DNA from: Laceyella putida
GTDB lineage: Bacteria; Bacillota; Bacilli; Thermoactinomycetales; Thermoactinomycetaceae
Reading direction: 5' to 3'
Length of the DNA: 64,000 nucleotides
Assembly (NCBI RefSeq): GCF_042665195.1
Contig: NZ_JBHTBW010000006.1
Location: 248,001-312,000, forward strand
Part shown: piece by piece, positions 45,120 through 54,142 of the stretch
Layout of the letters: each line of letters opens with the position of its first letter
Numbering within the stretch: position 1 is the first letter of the stretch
The notes under the pieces: model-generated
What the model was told of the DNA's origin: nothing
Database searches by the model: none
The model's input: the letters and a program-made list of their open reading frames with translations, nothing else
Made by a program: the position numbers and the translations under genes

Positions 45120-45135
45120 TGTTCCACGTGAAACA
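45120..45135. promoter_or_regulatory. parS site upstream of noc
   Basis: TGTTCCACGTGAAACA, identical to the copy in parB, in the noc / actin-like divergent intergenic region. Confidence 0.93.
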
Positions 45136-45262
45136 ATCACTCTCTCATTTATATGGAAAATGTTTCATTGTCCCATAATGACGTTAGCATTTCTGATGTT
45201 TACGTCAGTTTTTATTTCTGTTGAATAAATTGTACATATTTGTAGATATTGGTCTCATTCTG

Positions 45263-45292
45263 TTGACCCTTTGCCTTCACAATTGATAGAAT
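45263..45292 (+). promoter_or_regulatory. Promoter for the actin-like gene
   Basis: TTGACC and TAGAAT with an 18-nt spacer, about 45 nt before the ATG. Confidence 0.55.
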
Positions 45293-45337
45293 CGTGGGAA
45301 GAAGGGCATTTCATTTATTTGAGGAGGATATCTGAAA

Positions 45338-46534
45338 ATGAGTGTACCTGTATACATAGGGAATGACCAAGGGTACTATGGCACCAAAGTTGTCACTCGT
45401 GCGAATGGCAAGTTTTATAAGATGTTTATTCGGAATATGGTGGTTCCAAACCGCGTTGGGGAAATCACCTATAACAACGACCCACATAACATCATGTATC
45501 GCGAACGTGAAGGCGATCGTGAGTGGTTCTGCGGTAAGCTGGCCATCGAGCAAGCCGGCGACGATGAACTGTTCGATTCCCATAAGCGCCGTTTATTTAG
45601 CCCTACATGGTTCCGTGAGCAAGAATACCTCATCATGTTCCGTGTGAGCACCGGATTAATGCTGCAAGGAAGTACGGAACCTGTTGTCTCTGTTGCCCTG
45701 CCAACCGATAGCTATATCGATTATAAAGATGAATTGAAGCGCCGCCTGATCGGCAAACACTCATTTGAGGTTAAGCAAGGAAATCTGCCCTGGCGCCGGA
45801 TTGAATTCGAAATTAAGCGTGAAAACCTCTTCGTAATCAGCCAGCCAATGGCCACCCTCTTCCACATTGCCTTGGATCGTGACGGCAAGCTGTTAAACGA
45901 AGATCTGTTCATTCAAAAAGTAAGCATCAACGACTTAGGATTTGGCACTTCCGACATTGAGACATTGCACGGTGAAACCATCATCAAACGCCAAAGCTTC
46001 ACCTCCCGCCATGCGATGCTTAACGTATATGAACTGTTGGCCAAACGCCTGCTCGATTTCACCCGTCAAGTGGACCCGGACTCCAACGGGAAAGAATATC
46101 CGATCTGGAGCTTGCCGCGTGTCGTCCGTTCGGGTGAAATCAGCTTCAAAGGCAAAGTGCATGATGTCAGTGCCATCGTGCAGGAATGCATCAAAGAAGT
46201 GGGTGAAGCGTTGGTCAGCGAAGTGTGGAACCGACTTGACTACGGTGATGACATCACCTATATCATCCTGACCGGCGGAGCTTCCATCCCATTCAAGCCA
46301 TTCTATCGCGAGCGTTTTGGAGACAAGCTGATCTTCGCTGAAGATTATGGTATCGAAGCCCAATTCGCCAACGGATTTGGCCTCTGCAAATTTGCTCAAT
46401 CCAAAGCGCGTGCGGTCCCAACCAAAGACATGTTGGAAGCGGCCGCCACGATCCACCAAGAATTCCATGTGCCTGATTCATTTGCTGAAGCTGCGGCAGC
46501 AACCGAGAAGAAAGCCAAGGCGGTAAAAAAATAA
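45338..46534 (+). CDS. Actin-like ATPase, ParM/Alp family
   Basis: 398-residue member of the bacterial actin-like (ParM/StbA/Alp7) family. Phosphate-1 loop IGNDQGYYGTKV, phosphate-2 NDLGFGTSDIE and adenosine loop ILTGGAS are in place, so ATP binding and filament formation are likely. The C-terminal 40 residues are Ala/Lys-rich. GAGGAGG precedes ATG 45338. Such proteins usually segregate plasmids with a DNA-binding adaptor; here the gene sits beside noc, parS and parA on what looks like the chromosome. Role unknown. Confidence 0.9.
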   Translation: MSVPVYIGNDQGYYGTKVVTRANGKFYKMFIRNMVVPNRVGEITYNNDPHNIMYREREGDREWFCGKLAIEQAGDDELFDSHKRRLFSPTWFREQEYLIMFRVSTGLMLQGSTEPVVSVALPTDSYIDYKDELKRRLIGKHSFEVKQGNLPWRRIEFEIKRENLFVISQPMATLFHIALDRDGKLLNEDLFIQKVSINDLGFGTSDIETLHGETIIKRQSFTSRHAMLNVYELLAKRLLDFTRQVDPDSNGKEYPIWSLPRVVRSGEISFKGKVHDVSAIVQECIKEVGEALVSEVWNRLDYGDDITYIILTGGASIPFKPFYRERFGDKLIFAEDYGIEAQFANGFGLCKFAQSKARAVPTKDMLEAAATIHQEFHVPDSFAEAAAATEKKAKAVKK

Positions 46535-46545
46535 ACACTAATCGG

Positions 46546-46578
46546 CCCCCAAGGAGATCCTTGGGGGAATGCTTTTAA
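46546..46578 (+). terminator. Terminator/attenuator after the actin-like gene
   Basis: CCCCCAAGG / CCTTGGGGG perfect stem with a 4-nt loop and a weak T stretch, between the actin-like gene and its downstream partner. Confidence 0.7.
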
Positions 46579-46698
46579 AACCCATTTTTCTAAAATAACC
46601 CTAGCGATTCATTGAAAAAAAAGCGATAATAAATACAGAAGAAATAGTTGAGAGCGTAGGGATTCACCACCTGACTAATGGAAAAGGAGGGGGAGAAA

Positions 46699-48123
46699 AT
46701 GTCACAATATGAATCGCAGTACGACATGATCATCATTGGCACGGACCCATCCGATCAAGAAGCCGTCCGAAAATTGCAAGAGAGCGGAAAATCGGCCTAC
46801 TATATTCAATTAACTCCCAAAATGATCACCACCCTGGTAAGCCAAGCGTTAACAAAAGCGGAGACAAGCGAACCCTCCTCAGCTACGGAAGATTTTGATA
46901 AAGGGCATAAGCTGACTTTGCAGCAATCGACTTTACATACACCTGCTGGGGAGACAACCACTTATGCCATTCACGTCGCCAAGAGCGAGGTGGATACAGA
47001 TGAGGAATTGGCATTCACCGGGGAAACCACTTATTATGAACCTGCACCATATCAAACGCATCAGCTGGATGACGAACCGGACTCCGCCGAAGAAGAATTG
47101 GAAGTGCTTGAAGCGCAAGAAGTGGAATACGCCAGTCCATATAGTTTTTTTCAAGAAGCCCCTGTCACTTCAACGCGGAAAAAAGGACTGCGCCGCAAAT
47201 CTCGCATGCCTTTCCAGCCAGAACAAGAGCAGCAAGAAGATTACTCCGTCTATTCAGTGGAACGGATTTCCCTGGAAGATGACGACCATGAGTCTGAACA
47301 AGAGCCCATCAACCATTCACCTTGGGGAGAACCCTCTTCGATTTCCCAATTGTTCAGTCATCTGGGCACCGAACCGCAACCCGTCCAACAGACAAGCAAC
47401 AAGTTAGATGAGGAAGAACCCGCTCAACCCATCTATCGCGAACGGGATCAAAAGCTACGCAAACGCCTTTCCGCTAGCCAACGCATTCATTATGCGGAGA
47501 ATCCCGTCAAACATGAAGAGAACGGGCAACAACAAACAACTCTGTTCCCTTTTGAATCCCACGCATCCATGCATCACTCGCCTTTTTATCGCGAATCATC
47601 CTCGCCATACCAAGAGTCAGCCTCTTATCAAGACTCGACACAAGGGATTCAATTTGAAGCAGACGAGCCCAACGCGCAACCATTAGAACCGTTTGCCCCG
47701 CGCAGACGCAATCGTCAACAAAAGAAGGCGCGGTTTCACCAGAAAATCGAATCGCTGGCCGAAAAACGGGCAAGTAAAGCAAACAAGCAAAACTCTTCTT
47801 CCTTTTGGGAGGAGCAACCGCTGACATCGAACCATCAATCTCCCTTTTTCGCCTTTGAAGATGGCCCGTTATTTGAAAACACGCAACCATCCATTCAACC
47901 ATTCAGCCGTGATCTCTATCAAGATGGAGAGTTGGACGATGGCGATGCCAGCCTAAAACGAGATGACATCGAATTTGAAGATGCTTACGGCGGCTATAAC
48001 TCCTGGGAAGAATTCCTAACCCCCCATTCACAAAATAGCCGCAAACGGCAAGAAATGGATAAGATTGAAAAGAGAAAGCTCGCCTTACGCGGTCTTCACA
48101 GCTTGATTAACAATTTGGGATAA
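46699..48123 (+). CDS. Acidic low-complexity protein downstream of the actin homologue
   Basis: Unrecognised 474-residue protein. A short ordered start (residues 1-60, YDMIIIGTDPSDQEAVRKL, then a helix) precedes about 370 residues rich in Glu, Gln, Ser, Pro and Asp with basic patches (KKGLRRKSR, RRRNRQQKKARF), most likely disordered, and a C-terminal amphipathic end (MDKIEKRKLALRGLHSLINNLG). AAGGAGG lies about 9 nt before ATG 46699. The order resembles actin-plus-adaptor cassettes, but no DNA-binding fold is obvious. Confidence 0.75.
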   Translation: MSQYESQYDMIIIGTDPSDQEAVRKLQESGKSAYYIQLTPKMITTLVSQALTKAETSEPSSATEDFDKGHKLTLQQSTLHTPAGETTTYAIHVAKSEVDTDEELAFTGETTYYEPAPYQTHQLDDEPDSAEEELEVLEAQEVEYASPYSFFQEAPVTSTRKKGLRRKSRMPFQPEQEQQEDYSVYSVERISLEDDDHESEQEPINHSPWGEPSSISQLFSHLGTEPQPVQQTSNKLDEEEPAQPIYRERDQKLRKRLSASQRIHYAENPVKHEENGQQQTTLFPFESHASMHHSPFYRESSSPYQESASYQDSTQGIQFEADEPNAQPLEPFAPRRRNRQQKKARFHQKIESLAEKRASKANKQNSSSFWEEQPLTSNHQSPFFAFEDGPLFENTQPSIQPFSRDLYQDGELDDGDASLKRDDIEFEDAYGGYNSWEEFLTPHSQNSRKRQEMDKIEKRKLALRGLHSLINNLG

Positions 48124-48126
48124 AGC

Positions 48127-48175
48127 AAAAAGCCGAATGTGTACTCCTTCCGTTCTAAGAGTCATTCGGCTTTTT
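48127..48175. terminator. Bidirectional terminator before rsmG
   Basis: AAAAAGCCGAATG / CATTCGGCTTTTT 13-bp stem between convergent genes. Confidence 0.9.
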
Positions 48176-48182
48176 ATTATGC

Positions 48183-48196
48183 ATTTCCCGGGAAAT
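48183..48196. promoter_or_regulatory. Noc-binding site downstream of rsmG
   Basis: Perfect ATTTCCCGGGAAAT palindrome in the intergenic space. Single-mismatch copies also occur at 49514-49527 (mnmG) and 61095-61108 (gyrB). Confidence 0.8.
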
Positions 48197-48221
48197 TCCC
48201 CATTTACGTTCTCATGACCTT

Positions 48222-48944
48222 TTAGCTCAATGGTTGCTTGGACGGCGTCCCCGCCTTGCGTGGGTACGCTTTGGGAGTATGGTCCCGTTTTTGCATGATG
48301 ATCAGATTGCGTTTCCCCATCTCATCAGGAAGGAGAAACTCTTTTCGTTGACATGTGGTTTTCCCCAATATATGTAACGCCCGTTTGGCCTCGTTTATCT
48401 CTTCCTCCACCGACGGCCCTTTCATCGACACAAAGGCGCCCCCAACCTTCACAAAAGGCAGGCAGTACTCCGCCAACACATTTAAGCGGGCCACGGCCCG
48501 GGCCGTGGCCAAATCATAGGACTCACGGAAGCCTTTTTGTTTGGCCAGCTCTTCCGCGCGCCCATGGACACAAGAAACCTGAGTCAACTCCAAGCGGTCA
48601 ACCACTTCTTGCAAGAAACCTACCCGCTTTTTCAATGAATCCAACAACGTCAGTTTCAGTCCAGGAAAAGCGATCTTCAACGGAATTCCAGGGAACCCGG
48701 CTCCCGTTCCTACATCGATTAACGATTCCGCCTTGGATAGGTCCACCACTTGTGACAATGTGAGTGAATCATAAAAATGCTTAATGTATACTTCACGCGC
48801 ATCGGTGATCGAAGTGAGATTCATCACTTCATTTGTTTTAATCAAATGCTCATAGTACAGTTGAAACTGACGCAGTTGACCTTCCGATAACGAAAGACCC
48901 CATGGCGCCACCTGTTCGCGCAACCACTCGCCTAATTCACGCAT
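48222..48944 (-). CDS. rsmG: 16S rRNA G527 N7-methyltransferase
   Basis: SAM-dependent methyltransferase of 240 residues modifying 16S rRNA. Motif I is LIDVGTGAGFPGIPL, with TLLDSLKKRVGFL and ARAVARLNVLAEYCLP following. ATG at 48944 has AGGAGGG 5-6 nt upstream; a longer reading from 48992 runs across the hairpin after mnmG. Loss gives low-level streptomycin resistance in relatives. Confidence 0.97.
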   Translation of the reverse strand: MRELGEWLREQVAPWGLSLSEGQLRQFQLYYEHLIKTNEVMNLTSITDAREVYIKHFYDSLTLSQVVDLSKAESLIDVGTGAGFPGIPLKIAFPGLKLTLLDSLKKRVGFLQEVVDRLELTQVSCVHGRAEELAKQKGFRESYDLATARAVARLNVLAEYCLPFVKVGGAFVSMKGPSVEEEINEAKRALHILGKTTCQRKEFLLPDEMGKRNLIIMQKRDHTPKAYPRKAGTPSKQPLS

Positions 48945-48956
48945 AAACACCCTCCT

Positions 48957-48989
48957 AAAAAACCTGACCCCACAAACAGGCCAGGTTTT
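48957..48989 (-). terminator. Hairpin between mnmG and rsmG
   Basis: AAAACCTGgCC / GGgtCAGGTTTT-type stem with a T run on the minus strand, abutting the rsmG ribosome-binding site; probable attenuator. Confidence 0.65.
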
Positions 48990-49056
48990 CATTACGTTTT
49001 AACGGCGGATTCACCAAATTTCGATTTTCAATAACCAAACCAATTCCTTTTTCGTT

Positions 49057-50943
49057 CTAATCTTGTCGATATACCTTGCCACCCTGTTCAATATGAACCA
49101 TCAGAATGGAGATATCCGCCGGGTTCACACCCGAAATGCGGGAAGCTTGGCCCAAGGAAATCGGACGCACTTGCTCCAGCTTTTCGCGCGCTTCTGAGGA
49201 AATCCCGGCAATCTTGCTGTAATCCACCCAAGCGGGGATCCGTTTCTCCTCCATCCGCTTCATCTTCTCCACCTGCTGCAGGGCTTTCTTGATATACCCC
49301 TCATATTTCAATTGAATCTCCACCTGCTCTTCCACTTCAGGAGCCAACGGTTCAGGCGGCGGAGACATCCGGGCAATCTCCTTATAGCCCAACTCCGGAC
49401 GTTTGATCAACGTGGCCAGTTCAATCGCATTATTGATTTCCGTCGTGCCCATCTCATGCAAGATCGCTTGCACTTCGGGCGTTGGACGCACTTTTGTTTC
49501 ACGCAAACGCTCAATTTCCCGGGCAATCGCTTCCCGTTTTGCCGTGAACCGCGCATAACGCGCTTCGGGAATAAGGCCAATTTCATATCCGATATCGGTT
49601 AAGCGCAAATCGGCATTGTCGTGCCGCAACAACAAACGATACTCGGCGCGGGAAGTAAGCAGTCGATAAGGTTCATTGGTGCCTTTGGTTACCAAATCGT
49701 CAATCAACACCCCGATATAGGCTTGCGAACGGTCAAGGACAATCGGCTCTTTGCCCTGAACTTTGCGGGCCGCATTGATTCCGGCCATGATTCCCTGTGC
49801 CGCGGCCTCCTCATAACCAGACGTGCCGTTTAATTGTCCCGCAGTAAAGAGATTTTCCACCCGTTTTGTCTCCAGCGAAGGCCACAATTGCGTCGGTACG
49901 ATCGAATCATACTCAATCGCATAACCCGTGCGCATCATCTCCACCCGCTCCATTCCTTCAATGGTGCGCAATATCGCCAATTGCACATCTTCCGGCAAAC
50001 TGGTGGAAAGCCCTTGGACATACATCTCCATCGTCTCTCTGCCTTCCGGCTCGATAAAGATCTGATGCCGTCCCTTATCAGCGAAGCGCACGATCTTATC
50101 TTCAATCGACGGACAATAGCGTGGCCCTCTTCCCTCAATCACACCCGAGTACATCGGCGCTCGGTGCAAGTTGTCGCGGATGTATTGGTGCGTCTTCTCA
50201 TTGGTATGGGTCAGCCAGCATGGCAACTGATCAGTGATGAATTCTGTCGTTTCATACGAAAAAGCGCGTGGCTCATCGTCCCCTGGCTGTTCCTCCATCT
50301 TGCTGGTATCAATCGTATTCTTATTCACCCGCGGCGGAGTTCCCGTTTTGAAACGAACCATATCAAAGCCCAGCTCCAGCAAATGATGGGCCAAGTTAAC
50401 GGCAGGCTGTTGGTTATTGGGCCCACTTTCATAGGAAAGATCCCCAATAATGACTTTCCCTCTCAGATACGTACCTGTGGTTAATACCACTGTTTTGGCG
50501 AAGTAGTGCGCGCCTGTGCGGGTAATCACCCCTTGGCATACCCCGTTTTCCACGATCAGGCGCTCCACCAGCCCCTGATGAATGGCCAAATTCGGGGTGG
50601 TTTCCAGCGTTTTCTTCATTTCGCGTTGGTACAGCACTTTATCTGCTTGCGCCCTCAGTGCATAGACCGCCGGCCCTTTCCCCGTATTTAACATGCGCAT
50701 TTGGATATGGGTTTTATCAATCGTTTTCCCCATTTCCCCTCCCAGCGCATCGATTTCCCGAACCACATGCCCCTTGGCTGGTCCCCCGATGGAAGGGTTG
50801 CATGGCATATAGGCGATGGTGTCCAGGCTTATTGTCAACAATAAGGTTGAACATCCCATGCGGGCGGCGGCCAAAGCGGCCTCGCAACCCGCATGGCCCG
50901 CTCCCACCACAACCACATCATAGTGCCCCGCGGTATAGGTCAT
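49057..50943 (-). CDS. mnmG: tRNA uridine-34 carboxymethylaminomethyl enzyme MnmG
   Basis: FAD-dependent partner of MnmE in modifying U34 of certain tRNAs. About 628 residues: dinucleotide-binding VVVGAGHAGCEAALAAARMG at the N-terminus, the CNPSIGGPAKGHVVREIDALGG active region, TGTYLRG, and a helical C-terminal domain with SRAEYRLLLRHDNADLRL. ATG at 50943 is preferred (GGGGTG 6-7 nt upstream); a GTG three codons earlier is possible. Immediately follows mnmE. Confidence 0.97.
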   Translation of the reverse strand: MTYTAGHYDVVVVGAGHAGCEAALAAARMGCSTLLLTISLDTIAYMPCNPSIGGPAKGHVVREIDALGGEMGKTIDKTHIQMRMLNTGKGPAVYALRAQADKVLYQREMKKTLETTPNLAIHQGLVERLIVENGVCQGVITRTGAHYFAKTVVLTTGTYLRGKVIIGDLSYESGPNNQQPAVNLAHHLLELGFDMVRFKTGTPPRVNKNTIDTSKMEEQPGDDEPRAFSYETTEFITDQLPCWLTHTNEKTHQYIRDNLHRAPMYSGVIEGRGPRYCPSIEDKIVRFADKGRHQIFIEPEGRETMEMYVQGLSTSLPEDVQLAILRTIEGMERVEMMRTGYAIEYDSIVPTQLWPSLETKRVENLFTAGQLNGTSGYEEAAAQGIMAGINAARKVQGKEPIVLDRSQAYIGVLIDDLVTKGTNEPYRLLTSRAEYRLLLRHDNADLRLTDIGYEIGLIPEARYARFTAKREAIAREIERLRETKVRPTPEVQAILHEMGTTEINNAIELATLIKRPELGYKEIARMSPPPEPLAPEVEEQVEIQLKYEGYIKKALQQVEKMKRMEEKRIPAWVDYSKIAGISSEAREKLEQVRPISLGQASRISGVNPADISILMVHIEQGGKVYRQD

Positions 50944-50959
50944 TATTTTCACCCCACTT

Positions 50960-52339
50960 TTATTTTCCTAAGCAGAACTGCGAAAAAATCTGATCGATCA
51001 GATCTTCCGCCACAGCGTCCCCAATCACTTCCCCCAAATATTGCCAAGCGTTTTTAAGGTCGATCTCCACCATGTCCAGCGGCATGCCCGCTTCGATTCC
51101 GCGAACCACTTCATCCACGCTGCTTTTCGCCTTTTCCAACAAATGGATGTGGCGTGCATTGCTGACATAGGTCCCATCTGCGGCATCCACTTTGCCCAAG
51201 CGGAACAACTGGGAAATGGCTTCTTCCAAGTCCTCAATGCCCCGTTCTTCTTTAAGCGAAGTGGTAATGAGCGGTTTGTCACCGATCAACGATTTCACTT
51301 CATCCAAATCCAACCGCCCCTGCAGATCCGCCTTATTGACAATCACTACCGCCGTATGGGGCCCAATCAACTCAAGCAGGCGCCGATCTTCCTCAGCCAG
51401 CGGTTCGGCAAAGTTGAGCACCAACAAGACCAAATCGGCTTGTTCCAGCGCTTTATGCGACCGCTCCACCCCAATTCTCTCCACTACATCTTCCGTTTCC
51501 CGGATTCCGGCCGTATCGAGCAAGCGCAACGGAATCCCCCGCACATTGACATACTCCTCGATCACATCGCGGGTCGTGCCTGGAATATCCGTCACAATGG
51601 CTTTGTTTTCCTGGGTCAATGCATTCATCAATGACGATTTCCCCACGTTGGGCCGACCGATGATTGCCGTATAAATCCCTTCTCGGTAGATTTTGCCTTG
51701 CCTTGCCGTGTTAAGCAGACGGTCGATCTCGCCTGCGATGTAACGGCAACGCTCTTCCAAGAACTGCGCAGTCATCTCCTCCGCATCATACTCCGGATAA
51801 TCTACATTGACCGCCAAATGGGCCAGCGTCTCCAGAATCTCGTTCCGCAGATTATTTATTAAACGCGACAGCCGCCCTTCCGTCTGGGACAACGCAATCT
51901 TGGCCGCCCGATCCGTTTTGGCACGGATCAGGTCGATCACCGCTTCCGCTTGCGATAAATCAATGCGGCCGTTTAAAAAGGCGCGTTTGGTGAATTCGCC
52001 AGGCTCAGCCAGCCTGGCTCCCGCCGCAAGCAGGGCTTCCAATGTCTTTTGTACCGGAATTATCCCCCCATGGCAACTAACCTCCACCACATCCTCGCGC
52101 GTAAACGTACGCGGCGCCCGCATGACGGTCACCAGGACTTCATCAATACGTTCACCGCTCTGCGGTTCAACAATATGTCCATAGTGTACCGTATGCGTCT
52201 TTGCCTCAGCTAACTTCTTTTTCCCTTTATATAGTTGATCCACAATTGATATCGCTTCTGGGCCGCTCACTCGTATGACGGCAATCCCGCCTTCGCCAAC
52301 GGGTGTCGCAACGGCTGCAATTGTATCCGTATCCATCAT
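50960..52339 (-). CDS. mnmE: tRNA modification GTPase MnmE
   Basis: 459 residues: N-terminal folate-binding domain (TIAAVATPVGEGGIAVIRVSG), helical middle, and inserted G domain with GRPNVGKSSLMNAL, DTAGIRETED and VNKAD; the C-terminal FCLGK carries the catalytic-region Cys. Works as a complex with MnmG. Two adjacent ATG codons (52339 and 52336); the second has better spacing from GAGGTG. First gene of mnmE-mnmG. Confidence 0.97.
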   Translation of the reverse strand: MMDTDTIAAVATPVGEGGIAVIRVSGPEAISIVDQLYKGKKKLAEAKTHTVHYGHIVEPQSGERIDEVLVTVMRAPRTFTREDVVEVSCHGGIIPVQKTLEALLAAGARLAEPGEFTKRAFLNGRIDLSQAEAVIDLIRAKTDRAAKIALSQTEGRLSRLINNLRNEILETLAHLAVNVDYPEYDAEEMTAQFLEERCRYIAGEIDRLLNTARQGKIYREGIYTAIIGRPNVGKSSLMNALTQENKAIVTDIPGTTRDVIEEYVNVRGIPLRLLDTAGIRETEDVVERIGVERSHKALEQADLVLLVLNFAEPLAEEDRRLLELIGPHTAVVIVNKADLQGRLDLDEVKSLIGDKPLITTSLKEERGIEDLEEAISQLFRLGKVDAADGTYVSNARHIHLLEKAKSSVDEVVRGIEAGMPLDMVEIDLKNAWQYLGEVIGDAVAEDLIDQIFSQFCLGK

Positions 52340-52412
52340 GTCACCTCTAAGATTTTCCTAATAGTTAATCTTAGCATAGCCTGAAACGGCAAGCAAAAAA
52401 GATTCTGATACG

Positions 52413-52436
52413 AAAAAAACTCCCCATGATGGGGAG
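52413..52436 (-). terminator. Terminator after jag
   Basis: CTCCCC / GGGGAG stem with a 5-nt loop followed by seven T residues on the minus strand. Confidence 0.85.
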
Positions 52437-52454
52437 AATCAGCAATCATCTCAT

Positions 52455-53093
52455 TCAACTTTGTCGGTTCCAATCAATGACCACACGGCGTTCCGGTTCG
52501 GTCCCTATGCTATACGTGACAATGCCGGCATGATTTTGCGCCACCAAATGAACGACTTTTCGCTCGTGCGCGGGCATGGGTGCCAGTTCGACCGGCCGCT
52601 TCGTCGCCAGAGCCTCAGCCACCGCTTTTTCCGTGATGCCAACCAACCGCTCTTGGCGCCGTTTCCGGTATCCATCCGCATCCAATTGAAACCGGACAGG
52701 TTTGGTCGTACCACGGTTGGCCACGGTATGCGTCAATATCTGCAAGGCCTCGATTGTTTGGCCCCTCCGACCGATAAGTGGGCCCAATTCTTCCCCGACC
52801 AATTCCAGCACCACGGGCTGCTCTCCATCCTGCGGCGGATGAACGTGCACTTGCGCCTTGATCCCCAATTTGGCAACCAACTCCGTGAGAAAGTGAACGG
52901 CTTTCTCTACAGGATGTTCCGCCAGTGCCACTTCGACCACCGCCTGGCGCCGGCCAATGAGACCACCGAGTAAGCCTTTATTCGGCTCAGACAGCACACG
53001 ATAAGTAATCTGATCGCGGGAAACTTGCAAGCGGGCGCAAGCTTGCTCCAGCGCTTCTTCAATTGTGTCTGCTTCGATGGTCACTTTCGTCAA
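52455..53093 (-). CDS. jag: RNA-binding protein Jag/KhpB
   Basis: 212 residues: Jag-N domain (about 1-52), KH domain with LIGRRGQTIEALQIL (near 110-125) and C-terminal R3H domain (ERKVVHLVAQNH). Binds RNA with KhpA and is linked to cell elongation and sporulation. Start TTG at 53093, supported by GGAGGGG with an 8-nt spacer; it overlaps the yidC stop (TTGA). Same order as spoIIIJ-jag in Bacillus. Confidence 0.95.
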   Translation of the reverse strand: MTKVTIEADTIEEALEQACARLQVSRDQITYRVLSEPNKGLLGGLIGRRQAVVEVALAEHPVEKAVHFLTELVAKLGIKAQVHVHPPQDGEQPVVLELVGEELGPLIGRRGQTIEALQILTHTVANRGTTKPVRFQLDADGYRKRRQERLVGITEKAVAEALATKRPVELAPMPAHERKVVHLVAQNHAGIVTYSIGTEPERRVVIDWNRQS

Positions 53094-53851
53094 CGAGCAG
53101 TCCCCTCCGATACATTACCTTTCACTTTTTTCTTGTTGAAAAAGATCAAGTATTGCAGAATGGTGAAAATATTGCCGTATACCCAGTACAAAGAAAGCGC
53201 CGACGGGAATTGATACGCCAAGAAGAAGATCATGATCGGCATCACCCATAGCATTACCTTCGTTTGCGGGTTATCCGCCGCACCCGTTGCGATAAACTGC
53301 AGGTACGTAGTAAATGCGGCTAAGAGCGGCAAAATATAATAAGGATCCGGTTGTCCCAACTGCAAATAGAGGAAATCGGACGTAAAGATATGGCGGTTTC
53401 CCATGATCGCTTGATAAAAGGCGAACAAAATGGGAATCTGGATCAACATGGGGAAACAACCGGCCATCGGGTTGACGTTGTGCTTTTGGAACAGCTTCAT
53501 CGTCTCTTCCTGCATCTTCTGCTGGTTGTTTTTGTACTTCTCCCTGATCTTCACCAAATGGGGTTGCAATTCCTGCATGGCCTTGGAGCTTTGCTGCTGT
53601 TTCCAGGTGAGTGGAAACACAATCAGGCGCACAAGAAAAGTAACGACCAAGATCGATAAGCCATAGTTGCCCAACAGCCCCTTAAACCAGTCCAACAGAT
53701 CGGACATGGGAATCACCAGGAACTTTTGCCACAAACTTGGGTTCTCATAATCAATCTTAAATTGTTGTTGTTGCGGCGCACAGCCTGCGAGGATGACAAC
53801 CGCCATCGCCAACAGCAACAAGATGGCTATGTTGCGCTTACGTTTCAACAC
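53090..53851 (-). CDS. yidC: Membrane protein insertase YidC (SpoIIIJ)
   Basis: Oxa1/YidC insertase of 253 residues. A lipoprotein signal (KRNIAILLLLAMAVVILAGC, Cys 23) is followed by five membrane helices; the hydrophilic-groove Arg lies in VTFLVRLIVFPLTWKQQ. It helps insert membrane proteins and, in Bacillus, activates forespore sigma-G through SpoIIIA. The stop overlaps the jag start. Confidence 0.96.
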   Translation of the reverse strand: MLKRKRNIAILLLLAMAVVILAGCAPQQQQFKIDYENPSLWQKFLVIPMSDLLDWFKGLLGNYGLSILVVTFLVRLIVFPLTWKQQQSSKAMQELQPHLVKIREKYKNNQQKMQEETMKLFQKHNVNPMAGCFPMLIQIPILFAFYQAIMGNRHIFTSDFLYLQLGQPDPYYILPLLAAFTTYLQFIATGAADNPQTKVMLWVMPIMIFFLAYQFPSALSLYWVYGNIFTILQYLIFFNKKKVKGNVSEGTAR

Positions 53852-53864
53852 GGGAGTTCCCTCC

Positions 53865-54128
53865 TCATCTCTTCAATAATTTATTGGCCCGTTTCTCCGC
53901 CTGCTTGCTATGTTTCTCTGGTACATAATCAAATCCGCCAGGATGAAAGGGATGACATTTGAGAAGCCTTTTGCATGTAAGCCAACCCCCCGCAAGAACC
54001 CCGTGGCGCCGGATCGCGGTCAGTGCATACTCTGAACAGGTAGGCACGAAGCGACAGGTAGGCTGCGGCTTCAAAGGTGAAATAAACCGACGATAAAATT
54101 TTATTAGACCCAAGGCGAGCGCTTTCAT
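53865..54128 (-). CDS. yidD: Membrane protein insertion factor YidD
   Basis: 87-residue YidD with LIKFYRRFISPLKPQPTCRF, PTCSEYALTAIRRHG and CHPFHPGGFDYVP; the three Cys are typical. An amphipathic N-terminus should lie on the inner membrane. ATG at 54128 follows GAGGAG by about 7 nt; longer readings upstream overlap rnpA and are not credible. Between rnpA and yidC as usual. Confidence 0.95.
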   Translation of the reverse strand: MKALALGLIKFYRRFISPLKPQPTCRFVPTCSEYALTAIRRHGVLAGGWLTCKRLLKCHPFHPGGFDYVPEKHSKQAEKRANKLLKR

Positions 54129-54142
54129 CCCCATCTCCTCTT

